From: Dillenia suffruticosa
Lineage: Eukaryota > Streptophyta > Magnoliopsida > Dilleniales > Dilleniaceae
Direction of reading: 5' to 3'
NCBI GenBank assembly: GCA_033439265.1
Contig: JAVTVX010000010.1
Location: 5,952,001 to 6,016,000 of the forward strand
Length of the DNA stretch: 64,000 nt
Part shown: piece after piece, positions 45,047 to 56,999 of the stretch
Layout: the number at the start of each line of letters is the position of its first letter
How positions within the stretch are numbered: the stretch's first letter is position 1
Notes under the pieces: model-generated
What the model saw: the letters and a program-made list of their open reading frames with translations, nothing else
Told to the model about the DNA's origin: nothing
The model's database searches: none
Translations under genes and position numbers: made by a program

Positions 45047-48000
45047 TGTAACACCAAGCTAAATAAAAAAAAAAAAAAAAAAAAAAGAAGGAAATATGGA
45101 GACGCAGCGTTTTGGGGCAAAACGTTGCATCCCCAAATTGGGATTAGGGTTAGAAACCCTAATCCCACTCTCCCACTCTCTCTCTCTTTCTCTCTCTCTC
45201 TCTCTTGCTCCCGACCCTTCGTCACTCTTCTCCCACCGCGGCACCGCCTTCCTCGCTGCGTGTTTCCGCCACAGCCACCGCCATCCGCCATCCGCCTTCT
45301 TCTTCACCTTCTTCTTCCCTCTCGGTTTCTCTCTCTACCTCACTCTGTCTTCTCTCCCTCTCGCGATCTCCCACGATCGCCTTCTCTCCGCCTCGCCGCA
45401 CACCGCCGCGAGCCACGATCGAGCACCACCGCACGCCGCGAGCCTCCGCGAGCACTGCCTTCCGCCACCACACGCGACTACAGCGCCTTCTGTAGCGTGA
45501 TCCCCCAGCCACAGCACGAGCCCAGGCCGCGAGCGCGAGCCCAGGCCGCAAGCGAGAGCCAGCGCACGAGCGTGCGCGGACCCAGCGTGCACGGGTGCGC
45601 GGCCCAGCGCCCGAGTATGCACGGGCCCGCGGCCCAGTGCGCAGCAACGCACGAGCGCGCGTGAGCCGGCGCACGAGCATGCACCAGCGCACGGGCGAGC
45701 ACCAGCCCGCGAGCCACTGTCGGCCCACAGGCCCATCAGCAGCAAGCCCACGGGCCCACCAGGCCCGACAGCCCGTCCAAGCCCGCAGGTCCAGTACGGC
45801 TCGCGGCCCAGTTCAGCCCATCGGCCCGCCGGCCTGCTGGCCCGTTAGCCTATTGGCCCGCAGACCAGCGAGCCCGCTAGCTGTAGCCCACAAGCCCACG
45901 ACGGCCCGTGAGCTCGTGACAGCCCACGAACCTCCACGCAGGTAAATGACTTAGGGTTTTGCTTCGGATCTATGTGTTTAGATCTAACAAATAAATCTTG
46001 TTTTGATAGGAAACCCTACAGACTTTGGCGTGACCGAAGTGACTTTCGGACGAGACTAGGCGCTTCGAGAAAACCCTAGGTGAGGAGATTTCGGCTCTAA
46101 CTGATACATTCAATGAATCTAGGATTAAATCTAAGATGAAAGGTTCTGTATATGTTTAGAGTGTAAGTGGAATGCGAATAGAATACAAATTATGAAATGA
46201 TTACATATGAATTGAAGGTTAAGTATAGAATGTTACAGAAACTAGATGATCTGATACGAAAGAAGCGTATTATAGAATCACAAAATCATGTCGAGTGAAT
46301 TCGAATAGTTTCCTTTAGAGTTAAATCTTGAAATATGCATGAAAGTATCTGGATTGTAGGGTTGGAATGAAATGAGCCGTAAAGTGAAAGATATTGTACA
46401 TTTTATGTTTTTTTTTTCGGATAAACCCTTAAGATGCTTGAGAAGTTGATATTCAATTTGATAATCTGATTTAGGTTGATCTTTTGGAGACTCGAGCGGT
46501 CAGATCCGATTTGGCTCGTCAGTAGGGAGTGACTTCCCTCTCCTAGAACTGTGAGTGGGACTTTGACATTCGCTATTGATTGAAAACCATGTTTCAAAAA
46601 TACTTTTAAATGACATATTTCTGCAAATGTATGATTGTTAGAACTTTCAAATATTTGATGAAATGTTTTGTGATCTTTGGAGTGTCTTAAATTCTGACTT
46701 TATTGATATGCATCCATGAGTTTTGATAATTGAATATTGTGCCATAATTTCGACATATTGATATGTTTTAATACTTCCACTGCATTGGCACATAGTTTTA
46801 AATGGATTTACTTACATATTTGGGCTGTATGCCCGGACGACTTTATGATATTATGTTTTGGGCTGTATGCCCGGCCGACTTTATGATATTATGCATTTGG
46901 GCTGTATGCCCGGCCGACGTTATGATATTATGCATGGGGCTATATGCCCGGCTGACTTGGTGATGGGATGTATGGGGCTACGTGCCCGGCCGATATGATA
47001 TTGTGATCCGTAGCTACGAAGGACATCTGGTAGAGGCACCCCTTGTGCCCGGATACGCTTCGGCCGGAGGTATCCGCCATATTGTCGTGTGTATGGGTGC
47101 CCCAGGTTGACCCTCATCGGAGAGGACGTTGAGTACGGCTCCGTCTAGCACCAGGTGGGGGCACCATACATGGCCGACTAGTTATATGTACATTATTATT
47201 ATTTGCAGGCTAGTTGGGGTAACCTGTGGCCAACATTGGGGCAGAGAGCCATTATTTAATACTTGCATTTGGAAAAACCCCCAATGCGCCGTCCTTGGTC
47301 GAGGTAAACCATTGCCGGGAATATTTCATTGGCCGGCTCTTCACGACATTGATGTAAATATTGGATGCATATCTTGCTTTCTGATGTGTGCGTATTATAT
47401 ATGATTTTGAAATAACATGATCGGTTTGCACACTGTGGATATTTTCTTATGCTTTGACACTCCAAGTTCATCCTAGATATTGATAGTATGATGTCAATCC
47501 CCTCACTTACTGAGTATCCTTCCATAGATACTCACCCCTCACTTTCTTTCCCATAGGATTAGTGTTGGACCGAGGAGATATCACTGGGTTTGGGTATGAA
47601 TATTTTTCATCTCTTCCACTACGATGATTGATGATATTATTATGTATTGGAGATTTTTATTTGACCAATGTATTTACCAAGTTTTATGGGATGACTGTAT
47701 AAATTATGGACATTTATTCTTGAAACTCTCGTATTGATTTATTTCATGGCATTGAGGCATTTGTAAATATTTAAAAATAACTTGGGAATTTATTTTATAT
47801 ATGCATAGAATTTAAGTCCGCTCGGTGGGGTGGCTGCTCATGCTCTAGTTGGGCATGACAGTAGAGGTCTGTTGCTAGGACTGCTAAAAACTTTATAGCC
47901 ATGCGTTGTTTTGGATGTTGACTGTGGTATTTGTTGATTTTGGAGAGGCCGGGATGGCCAATTGTTTATTTTTACAGGATGAATGTCATATACAGGTGAA

Positions 48001-48116
48001 ATTGTATATGGGAAACCTCCGATTTATGGGGAGGTTATGACTGATTTTCTGTAAAAATATAGCCAGCATCCAGGGGCAACGGGCGACTGTTCACGATCCC
48101 GGTTCGGGGCGTGACA
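45047..48116 (+). mobile_element. Solo LTR 1 (gypsy Tekay/Del-like), nested in CACTA gene
   Basis: 3,070 bp from TGTAACACCAAG to TCGGGGCGTGACA, flanked by the perfect 5-bp duplication CCATG (45,042-45,046 and 48,117-48,121). The long LTR and TGTAACACC/GGGCGTGACA ends fit chromovirus Tekay/Del LTRs. No internal retrotransposon sequence is attached, so it arose by LTR-LTR recombination. Contents: poly-A and (CT)n near 45,062-45,205, a GC-rich block with long chance frames (45,210-45,940), a splice-donor-like CAGGTAAATG (45,939-45,948) and five 38-bp tandem repeats. Transcriptional orientation is provisional. Confidence 0.88.
46825..47005 (+). repeat. 38-bp tandem repeats in solo LTR 1 (about 5 copies)
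   Basis: Units contain GGGCTGTATGCCCGGCCGAC followed by TTTATGATATTATGCAT, each with the small palindrome GGGC..GCCC. LTR 2 has only about three units. Confidence 0.9.
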
Positions 48117-48209
48117 CCATGCACTTGTTCATCTATTGGACTTGTTTCATTGAAATGGCCGCAGTGGAGCATGAAGGGCTAGGTGTGTACACTCTGCTCA
48201 AGGATCCCA
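48117..48209 (-). other. 93-bp CACTA coding bridge between the two solo LTRs
   Basis: This is not LTR sequence. It is a piece of the TNPA-like coding region, flanked by one copy of each LTR's target duplication (CCATG on the left, TCCCA on the right). Confidence 0.85.
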
Positions 48210-51200
48210 TGTCACGCCCCGAACCGGAATCGTGAACAGCCGCCCGTTATCCCTGGATGCCGACTGTATTTTTACAGAAAATAGGGCACAACTTCCCCAT
48301 AAATCGGAGGTTTCTCATGTACAATTTCACCTGTATATCACATTCATCCTGTAAAAATAAACAATTGGCCATCTCGACTTCTCCAAAAATCAACAATTAC
48401 CACAGTCAACATCCAGAACAATGCAAGGCTATAAAGTTTTTAGCAGTTCTAGCAACAGACCTCTACTGTCATGCCCAACTAGAGCATGAGCAGCCGTCAC
48501 ACCGAGCGGACTTAAATTCTACGCATATATAAAATAAATTCTCAAGTTCTTTTTTTTTATATTTACAAATACCTCAATACAATGAAATAATTCAATACGA
48601 GGGTTTCACGAATAAATGTTCATAATTTATACAGTCATCCCATAAAACTTGATAAATATATTGATCAAACTAAAATCTCCAATACATAATAATATCACCA
48701 ATCATCGTAGCGGAAGAGATGGAAAATATCCATACCCAAGCCCAGTGATATCTCCTCGGTCCAACACTAATCCTGTGGGAAAGAAAGCGAGGGGTGAGTA
48801 TCTATGGGAGGATACTCAGTAAGTGAGGGGATTGACATCATACTATCAATATCGAGGGTGAATTTGGAGTGTCAAAGTATAAGATAAGAAAATATCCACA
48901 ATGTGCAAACCGATCATGTTATTTTAAAATCATATATAATACGCACACATCAGAAAGCAAAATATGCATCCAATATTTACATCAATGTCATGAAGAGCCG
49001 GCCAATAAAATATTCCCGGCAATAGTCTACCTCGACCATGGACTGCGCATTGGGGGTTTTTTTTTCCAAATGCAAATATTAAATAATGGCTTTCTGCCCC
49101 AATGTTGGCCACAGACTACCCCAACTAGCCTGTAAATAATAATGATATACATATAACTAGTCGGCCGTGTATGGTCCCTCTCCTGGTGCTAGACGGAGCC
49201 GTACTCAACGTCCTCTCCGATGAGGGTTAACCTGGGACACCCATACACATGACGATCTGGCGGATATCTCCGGCCGAAGCGTATTCGGGCACAAGGGATG
49301 CCTCTACCAGATGTCCTTCGTAGCTACAGATCACAATATCATATCGGCCGGGCACGTAGCCCCATGCATCCCATCACCATGTCGGTCGGGCATATAGCCC
49401 CATGCATCATATCATAACGTCGGCCGGGCATACAGCCCAAATATATAAATAAATCCATTTCAAACCATGTGCCAATATAGTAGAAGCATTAAAGCATATC
49501 AATATGTCGAAAATGTGGCACAATATTCAATTTTCAAAACTCATGGATGCATATCGATAAGGTCAGAAATTTAGACACTCCAAAGGTTACAAAACATTTC
49601 ATAAAATATTCAAAAATTCTACAATCATACATTTACAGAAACATGTCATTTAAAAAGGTATTTTTGAAACATGGTTTTCAATCAATAGCGAATGTCAAAA
49701 TCCCACTCACAGTTCTAGGGAGGGTGGTCACTCCCTATTTTTAAAACCAATCAAATCTGATTTCTCGAATCTCCAAAAAAGATCAACCTAATCAGATCAT
49801 CAAAATTGAATATCAATTTCTCAAGCATCTTTAGGGTTTATCTGAAAAACATGAAATGTACAATATCTTCCACTTTATGGCTCATTTCATTTCAACCCTA
49901 CAACCCAGATACTTTAATGCATATTTCAAAGTTTAACTCTAAGGAAAACTATTCGAGTTCACTCGATATGATTTTGTGATTCTATAACATGCTTCTTTCG
50001 TATCAGACTATCTAGTTTCTGTAACATTCTATACTTAACCTTCAAAGTCACATATAATCATTTCAGAATTTGTATTCTATTCGCATTCTACTTACACTCT
50101 AAACATATACAGAACCTTTTATCTTAGATTCAATCCTATATTCATTCAATATATCAGTTAGAGCTGAAATCTCCTCATCTAGGGTTTTCTCGAAGCGCCG
50201 AGTCTCGTCTGAAAGTCGCTTCGGTCACTCCAAAGTCTGTAGGGTTTCCTATCAAAACAAGATTTATTTGTTAGATCTAAACACTTAGATCAGAAGCAAA
50301 ACCCTAAGTCATTTACCTTCGTGGAGGTTCCTGGGCTGTCACGGGCTCACGGGCCGTCGCGGGCTCGGGGCTACAGTGGGCTTCGGCTAACGGGCTCGCC
50401 AGTCTGCGGGCCAATGGCTAGCAGGCCGGCAAGCCTGCGGGCTGGTGGGCCTACGGCTGATGGGCCTGCAGGTTGGCGGGCCTGCGGGTGATGGGCCTGT
50501 AGGTTGGCGGGCCTGCGGGTGATGGGCCTGCGGCTGGCGGGCCGATGGGCTTGCAGCTGATGGGCCTGCTGCCGACAATGGCTCGCGGGCCGCAGTGGCT
50601 TGCGGGTTGGTGCTCGCTCGCTGGCTCGTGCGCTCGTGTGTTGTTTCGCACCCTAGCTCGCGCGCGAGCAGGGGCTAAGGCACTCTGTGAGCAAAGGCGT
50701 GCTGCAGAGGTGTGCGGCAGGGGCGCGAGCAAGGCGTGCGTGAGCAGGGCGCGTGCTTGCTGGGGGCATGTTCGCGCGTAGGGCTAGAGCGCTCGCGTGC
50801 TCGGCCGAGCGCTCGGGCTTACAACGTAGCGCGCTGGAGCTGGAGGGCGCACTCGGTGGTTCGATCGCGCGAGGAGGCAGCAATCGCGCGCTGTGGCGCG
50901 ATCGGGCTCGCGCGGAGGAATCGCGCTGTGGAGCGCTCAAGCTCGCGCGATGGTGGCAGAAGGAGGGGGTTGCTGCTGGTGGTGGCTGTTCGCGGACGGA
51001 AGCGAGATCACGCGCGGTAGCGGCGCACGGCGGAGCTTGCGAAGGAGATGAGATTGCGAACGATCGCGACTGCAGAAGGGAGAGTGAGCCGCGGGAAGAA
51101 GATCACTGCAATGGCGAATGTTCGCGGATGGAAGCGCGGTGGTGGCGTGATTTCTTTGCAGGCTTTGCTTGAGGTGGAGATCGCTATGAGAGATCGCGAG

Positions 51201-51341
51201 GAAATGAGCCACGGGAGAAAGAAGAAGAAGCAGAAAAAGAAGAAGAAGAAGAAGAAGAAGAAGGAGAAGGAGGAGCCGGGAAGAACCTGCGGCGGCGAGG
51301 GCATGGGAGGAGAAGCGTGGCGGTATGGAAGGGAATCGCCG

Positions 51342-51386
<45 letters not shown>

Positions 51387-51510
51387 GATGAAGGGGCAAA
51401 TTATGACTTCAGCCCTAATTCGATTTCGGGAGGGCCAAAACGCTGCGTTTTGGCTCTCCCTTTTTTTTTTTAAATAAATTTATATATATATATAAAATTT
51501 CGGTGTTACA
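48210..51510 (-). mobile_element. Solo LTR 2 (same family, opposite orientation)
   Basis: 3,301 bp from TGTCACGCCCCGAACC to TCGGTGTTACA, flanked by the perfect duplication TCCCA (48,205-48,209 and 51,511-51,515). It is an inverted homologue of solo LTR 1 over its whole length. Differences include fewer 38-bp repeats, an expanded (AAG)n tract (51,220-51,268) and a (GA)n tract (51,348-51,382). The GC-rich block at 50,340-51,060 produces long frames with no recognisable domain. Confidence 0.88.
49325..49440 (-). repeat. 38-bp tandem repeats in solo LTR 2 (about 3 copies)
   Basis: Inverted counterpart of 46,825-47,005, with units containing GTCGGCCGGGCATACAGCCC. Confidence 0.88.
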
Positions 51511-51648
51511 TCCCATCCCAAACATTCTTCTTTTCTTTACCCCACCAGATGCCTCTAGCCATGCTGCCATATTATCAACAGATTGCTCAGATGATGCACC
51601 ATCATTTCCATCACTCGAATGAGCCAATAGTAGTTCATTATATTTTTC

Positions 51649-52141
51649 CTGCATTTTTATGATGGAAATCAAAAGGAAAGTCAAATAAACTAATAAGAAT
51701 AAAGAATGACAAGTTGATCAAAATATAAATAAGACACAAATTTATGTACCAATAATAAGAGATCAAAAATGGCAATTTTCATTTTCATTGCCAGAATATT
51801 AGTCAAGCAGTATAAGATTGCTCATTAACAGAAGACCATTATATGTGTCCAAAATAACACAATTTCCAAATTTATTTTAATAATCATGGGAAGTATCTCT
51901 GAATGGTCTAAGGAATGTCCTAAAGGTATATAGTGTTCAGAAGAATTAAAAAAACAAGACAACACTAATTGAAGCATCTGACATTATGTGAAGTGTAAGA
52001 TATGGAGGCTTTTCTTAAGTTTTAACGTATAGATGTTCAACCTCTAAGTCAAAGCATCAAACAACAAAAGATTCATAAGAATTTAGCATGTAGTGATTCA
52101 AAATAAACTCATACTACAAAATGCTATGCAAAAGAAAACAA
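51649..52141. other. Intron-like spacer between TNP exons
   Basis: AT-rich, no coding motif. It lies between the TNPD N-terminal exon and the TNPA-like exon. The Transposase_21 catalytic core that should follow the TNPD N-terminus is absent, so an internal deletion is likely here. Confidence 0.5.
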
Positions 52142-52513
52142 TCAATCCTCCTCTTGGAAGATTGATTGTTTTGCTTGGTTAGATTGGGAATTAAAAAACG
52201 GTTCACCAGTTGTATCAATCACCATTCTTTGATATGGGCTTAATTGGTCGTAATTATAATCTCCTCTATTTGAAAATTGTCTACTTCCTCGATTCTCTTC
52301 GTCAGCTATAAACGATTCCCCAACTTTATCAGACTCATGAAACTTACCATTACCACACTTTTTGCATGGACACCTTAACTTATTCCTATCCATGAACTCA
52401 ACTTGACTACTAGCAAAACCCAAAAATTGTTCCAATCCAATACGAAACTCATCGATCAATCCTCGACGTTCAGGTAAGTTCTTATTATACATCCAAAGTC
52501 TATCGCTTTGCAT
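52142..52513 (-). pseudogene. CACTA TNPD N-terminal exon (Transpos_assoc domain)
   Basis: A 123-residue frame starts with DRLWMYNKNLPERRGLIDEF, then FMDRNKLRCPCKKCGNGKF. This is the W-MY-R...CPC.KC.N signature of the transposase-associated domain at the N-terminus of plant TNPD/TNP2. It then skips the usual HL..GF..Y..W..HGE part and continues DYNYDQLSPYQRMVIDTTGE, typical of the following linker. The frame stops at 52,142, so the DDE-type catalytic domain is missing. The truncation and the internal gap show a non-autonomous derivative. Confidence 0.85.
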
Positions 52514-53216
52514 TTTCTGTATCTACAAATTCAAGAAACAAAAACTTTATAAGTAGAGCCAAAAGACTTATACGAATACAAAATCTTGACAAAACATATA
52601 CACAAATGAAGAAGTCATCTACAACAAACTTCTATTATAGTAGCTTCTTCACCCACAATACTCTCCAAATAAATAACTCTCAGTGCATCGCGTTACTGCA
52701 ACACCTATAAATATTTGGTACAAATAAATACCTTCTATAACTCCCAGACCTGCATCAATTAGTCACAATGCATTTTGAACATCAATTACTTAGTTTAGAG
52801 AAGGGACTCCATTTTGAATTTGAGGAGAAGATGCGTCAAGTTTGGCTCAAATACATAAAAACAAAGAGAGTATTTATTCCTCAAGAAGAAGACTTAATTA
52901 TTGACAGTGATAGATGATTGAATCACCATAACACCAAGGTGAACTCAATGTTTGTTCTTAAAAGATAACCTTGCATAAGGAATGAATGATAAATGAACCA
53001 CACTCATTGTCCTCCCGAGAACTCAATATGCAGCAAAAACCAAGGTCTGTAAAATTCACTCATGTTCTAACCATAAAGAAAGCAATGAAGTGTAGCACTA
53101 ATCAATTAAATTTTGTCACAATACTTTCATTCAGAAATCATGAACAACATACAAACATGGTTGCCCATAAGATAAATCAAAAGAAAAGAAAAAAAAAACA
53201 GCAAGGTTGCCCATAC

Positions 53217-53304
53217 CAAAGCTTCAACAACACCAGCAGCTGGAATTGCTTTGCAATTCCTATCATGAAATGATAGATTCCACAATGCACCAGCAGATTC
53301 TTGC
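53217..53304 (-). pseudogene. Captured ARABIDILLO-type armadillo exon
   Basis: An 88-bp exon with acceptor TGTGTAG and donor GTATGG encodes QESAGALWNLSFHDRNCKAI, then PAAGVVEAL. This is an armadillo repeat closely matching the QEAAGALWNLSFDD.NRE.I...GGVEAL repeat of plant ARABIDILLO F-box/armadillo proteins, nuclear regulators of lateral root formation. The first frame is still open across the exon. Flanking introns are retained, so capture was from genomic DNA. No neighbouring ARABIDILLO exon was found. Confidence 0.8.
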
Positions 53305-55940
53305 CTACACAATGAATAAATAAGTTTATGCATGCATATACACACATAAAAATTGACTATAGAGAGAAAAGACCCTCCATATTCCAACTTCCCATCTTCA
53401 ACAGAATGCAGTATAAAAGAATAAATGGTCACTCTTGGTTGAACTTATCATATATAATGAACTAAGCTACTGTTCAGTTTGAAGGTAATAAGTTTGCCGA
53501 ATTTCTTCCTCATTATACCTTAACACTATTTAACTACTCAACAACAGTATTCGGTTCGGTTGGTGCAATTTCATTATGATTTAGTTAACAAAAAGATCAA
53601 TCAATCACACAATCTTGTAAACAGTAAGGTAGATTGTTATCACTCTCAGGAATGGGCAAACTAGGTTTCATATGCCAAATTGAGAAACAAACAAATAAGA
53701 TAGGTAAAGAAGGACAAAATGGAAACATACCTTCAACTTTGGTTATTGTACTGTTTAACTATTCTTCAATCTCAATAAAAACAATGTTTGATGGATCTGA
53801 AATTAAAAGAATTTATTAGTGTAAAATAAGGCTTGAGTCTTAGAAATGAATGGAATGAACAAATGGCAACATAAGGGAATACAAAATTACTTTAAAAAGC
53901 AAACATATTCCCCAGCTATCAAAGAAATAAAGCTTAATGTCAAAAAGTAGCTAGTATTTCATAGGCAACTATAAGCAAATAAATTTACCCTTGCCATTCT
54001 TGAACTTGGGTTTCTTTAAACATTTTCCCAAATGCAATGATCCTAAGTAAAAAGATTCACTGCAACAAGATTAAAATGAAATCAGCAACAAACATAGGTA
54101 AATGGACAATATGAAAACCCAAATACAATCAAACCTCCTAGACCGGCTTGGTTAAAGAAGAAATATTTTACTATGATTTAGTACATTTTCCGGATGCCAT
54201 GTACTATTGTTTTTCCATACAAGTTGGGCTTCGTTTTCGTATGAGTCAAGCCGAAACGTCTATGTTTATAATAATCACAGGCAATAAATAAATATCAATG
54301 AGGCCATCTTGTTTGTATGAATCAACAAAAATCATAAATATATGACTAAACATCATTCTCAACTAGCATATTATTTTCATTTGTTTCTACAAAACATAAT
54401 TTCTTTCTAATATTTTTCTTTTGTAATTTTTTAAATAAAAATTACATTATCACCCAAGACATGATTGACCAAGAAATATGTAGCTCCCATTTTAGGCCAT
54501 GCCTTAATTCACAATTTTAAATACCCACAAAGTTCACTTACTCTAAGTGACTGAAACTGAAAGCAAACGAATGCACAAAATTTTGCACTTTGCACATGAT
54601 CATCAGGTAGAGGAAAGGGGGAAGAGGAAAAAAGAGGAATAAAGAAGTTCAAAAATCTGGAAAATTATTTTACAATTCCAACTTGGAACTTCTCATATTG
54701 GTGTTCAACACGAAAAGGAAAGATAAAGAAGATCATAATTTGGGTGAGGCAAATGAACAAACAGCTCTGCAATACTTCAAACTGACTATTAGAGATGTAA
54801 GCACTCAACAACTGGGCAGATTCAAGGATCAAGAAACTGGGTAAAAAAAAAAGTCTACTTAAATGTTTGACTTGTCCTCAAATTTTTCTTGACCAATACC
54901 TAGTTACCCATATAGTGTAAGTTAAACAACAAGTCTCTTGTTACACAAGTCCAGATATGAAAAGCATTATCTGCTAGCAAAACAAGATGCTTGAAAGAGT
55001 TTTTTGGGCAAAATTCAAGACACAAACATATCATAATAAATTCCATGATTATAGTGTTTATAATTTGTTTCCAATTGCATACAAAGATCGGCTCACTTTG
55101 CCTAATATGAGGTTTTCAATTTACATGATTTGTGAATGAACTACTTTATAATCAAATGAAAATCAGTAAATTCATTTGAGTTACCAAGAAGGTTATGTAT
55201 GACTACCAAACTCTTCATAAGATTGACCCAATTCTATACCAAAAGATACTATACTTTACCACACAATCATTTCATCAAACAGGTTGAAGGCATAAAAAAT
55301 GATGCATGAAACACGTAGCATACGTTGAAAGGCCATCTTCCTTTATTTCACAAATCTTTCACACTTACAGCATACTAAATGAAATCAACAACAATTCTAC
55401 GTATTAGACCATAGTAGTAAAATCCAGATCATCGTGTGATCCAATATCTACAAAATGCATACTTCGAAAATGTAGTTCTTGAGGGGTGAAGTGTTCCAAA
55501 ATCAATGCTATTTAAATTACACAAATGATGCTATAAGAATAACAAACAACAAACACTACTGAAATATCTAAGTTCAAATCTACATATTCGAGTTAGGGTT
55601 TCCAATCCTAGGTTTAACTATTCGGGTTGCTAATATGCTTTCTCACATTTAGGGCTATCGAATCGACCATCAAGAATCACGAATCAGACAAGAAACTATT
55701 TCTATCGTCAACATTGGAAATGTATGTAATGTCAGAAAACCCACACTTTGTCAACGATTCAAACAAGAGAGAAAGGGAGAGGGATAGACAGAGTACCTTT
55801 AAGAACAGCGACTACAACTTAGATTCCACGTACTGATGCAGCAACTAAAGGTCAAAGGCTTGAAAGATGATTCATGCGGCGTTTAGGAGAAGAAATGTGG
55901 AAAGCAGTCGAGAGGAGAGAGAGAAAATTAGGTCAACAGA
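53305..55940. other. CACTA 5' interior, intron/leader-like, no gene named
   Basis: AT-rich sequence, mostly short frames. On the minus strand a segment at about 53,992-54,055 ends in a donor-like GGCAAGGGTAAAT and could be another exon, but its product was not recognised. Confidence 0.4.
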
Positions 55941-55942
55941 GT

Positions 55943-55951
55943 CATATATAG
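55943..55951 (-). promoter_or_regulatory. Putative TATA box of the composite CACTA element
   Basis: The minus strand reads CTATATATGAC just inside the right subterminal repeats, upstream of all minus-strand TNP and captured exons, with a CT-rich stretch following. The position is as expected for a CACTA 5' promoter; there is no transcript evidence. Confidence 0.4.
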
Positions 55952-55954
55952 AAG

Positions 55955-56290
55955 CACTTAGTGACGGATATAAATCCATCGCTAAGTTTGAGACGGGTAC
56001 TAAATTCCGTCTCAAGCTTACCGACGGAATTTGCCATTCGTTGCTAATCTAGCGACGGAATACCTATCCGTCGCTAACATCTTCGTGACGAATGACAAAA
56101 TTCATGGCTAAGTTAGCGACGGATCACGAAATCCATCGCTAACTTAGCAACGGATAATCTATTCGTTGCTAAAGCTAGCCATGGATTCCCAAATCTGTCC
56201 CTAACTTAGCGACGGATTGTCTAATCCGTCGCTAACTTGATGACGAATTGCAACTTGACGATGGAAAATGAATCCGTCGCTAAATTTTTT
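55955..56290. repeat. Right subterminal repeat block of composite CACTA element
   Basis: About ten alternating units such as TTAGCGACGGATTGTCTAAT/CCGTCGCTAA, mirroring the block at 39,747-40,375. Confidence 0.78.
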
Positions 56291-56999
56291 TAAAATTTTC
56301 AAATTTCCATTCTATTTTTTAATATTTTGTCTTTAATTTTATTTTAATCTTCTTTCTTTTATCTCATTATTTATTACTCTCATTATTTCTTATTTAATTT
56401 ATTTCTTCAAAAGTGAGATTCTTGTAAAAAACATGAGTCAATACCTCATACCATGGAAAGCACCAACCGAAATTCCAAAGGAGGTTCTTAATGTCTCTTT
56501 TAAAGGAAGATCGAATGGTCTTTGTTAAACGAACTGTACCTCTACATGATAAATGGCTAATGGCTTATTAATTTTTTTTGCATACGTTCTTCCCCCAAAA
56601 AAAAATGCACACGGGAAAATAGTCACCACCTAGATAAATATTGAAGAGGTCAAAGGAAGATCGGATAATCTTATATTCAACTAACTGTATTTAACAATGA
56701 AAGGAACAAGTGATTTTCTTAAATATAAAATGACATAGTTCAAATGTGAAGTAAAACTCCATCGAAGAGTTCTCATGTTTGTTTTAAAAACAATTTGCGA
56801 TGGAAGTTTGCCTATGAAATAAAAAAGAGAAAAAAATTCTCCAAGTCTAAACCTTGTAACCATCCGCTATCTTGAGAATTTGATCCACATACTTCAGATT
56901 GCAAACCTAGCATAATTATGGAAAAATAAAAAAAATCTATATTCTTTTGCCCGGACAAATCTAAACAAAGATCGAGAGTTTCGTAGTGATTGAAAAAAA
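56291..56999. other. AT-rich DNA, no gene
   Basis: AAGGAAGATCG(G/A)ATG/ATCTT-type phrases recur at about 56,505 and 56,650. No coding motif was recognised. Confidence 0.5.

Larger units (their letters stand above)
44810..51648 (-). pseudogene. CACTA TNPA-like (Transposase_24-type) gene split by two solo LTRs
   Basis: Coding pieces on the minus strand are 51,648-51,511, 48,209-48,117 and 45,046-44,810. The first follows a splice acceptor (AAATGCAG) and reads EKYNELLLAH, then AAWLEASGGVKKRRMFGMG, close to the GGxKKGRVYGLGS motif of plant Transposase_24 proteins. After LTR2 it continues in frame with SLSRVYTPS. After a 1-nt frame change it goes on as DEQVHGLQEKLAKKDKQM and Q-rich heptads spanning the LTR1 site, a probable coiled coil. 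It ends PPTDDPDTDEQHDD at the stop 44,812-44,810. TNPA-like proteins bind subterminal repeats. The two insertions plus the frameshift disable it. Confidence 0.72.
39747..56290 (-). mobile_element. Composite CACTA element carrying captured host gene fragments and two solo LTRs
   Basis: The left terminus CAATATAAAAAAACACAG (39,747) differs at two positions from the expected CACTACAAAAAAACACAG. It is followed by dense GCGACGGA subterminal repeats, and a second block is at 55,955-56,290. Between them, in minus orientation, are TNPD and TNPA-like exons, pieces of ARABIDILLO, PEX2 and SAM synthetase genes, an L1 fragment (plus strand) and two nested solo LTRs. No TTTTTGTAGTG right end was found, so the right boundary is approximate and probably truncated. 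Without the nested LTRs it would be about 10 kb. No intact transposase is present. Confidence 0.68.

Noticed and set aside
45205..45945. Several long overlapping open frames on both strands (up to 244 codons)
   Set aside because: They lie in the GC-rich part of solo LTR 1, show only Arg/Ala/Pro/Ser-rich low complexity, and are explained by few stop codons in GC-rich DNA. The same applies to 50,387-51,473 in solo LTR 2.
45047..51510. One large inverted-repeat transposon with 3-kb TIRs
   Set aside because: Each arm has its own 5-bp target duplication and TG/CA ends, and the 93-bp centre is transposase coding sequence that continues outside the arms.
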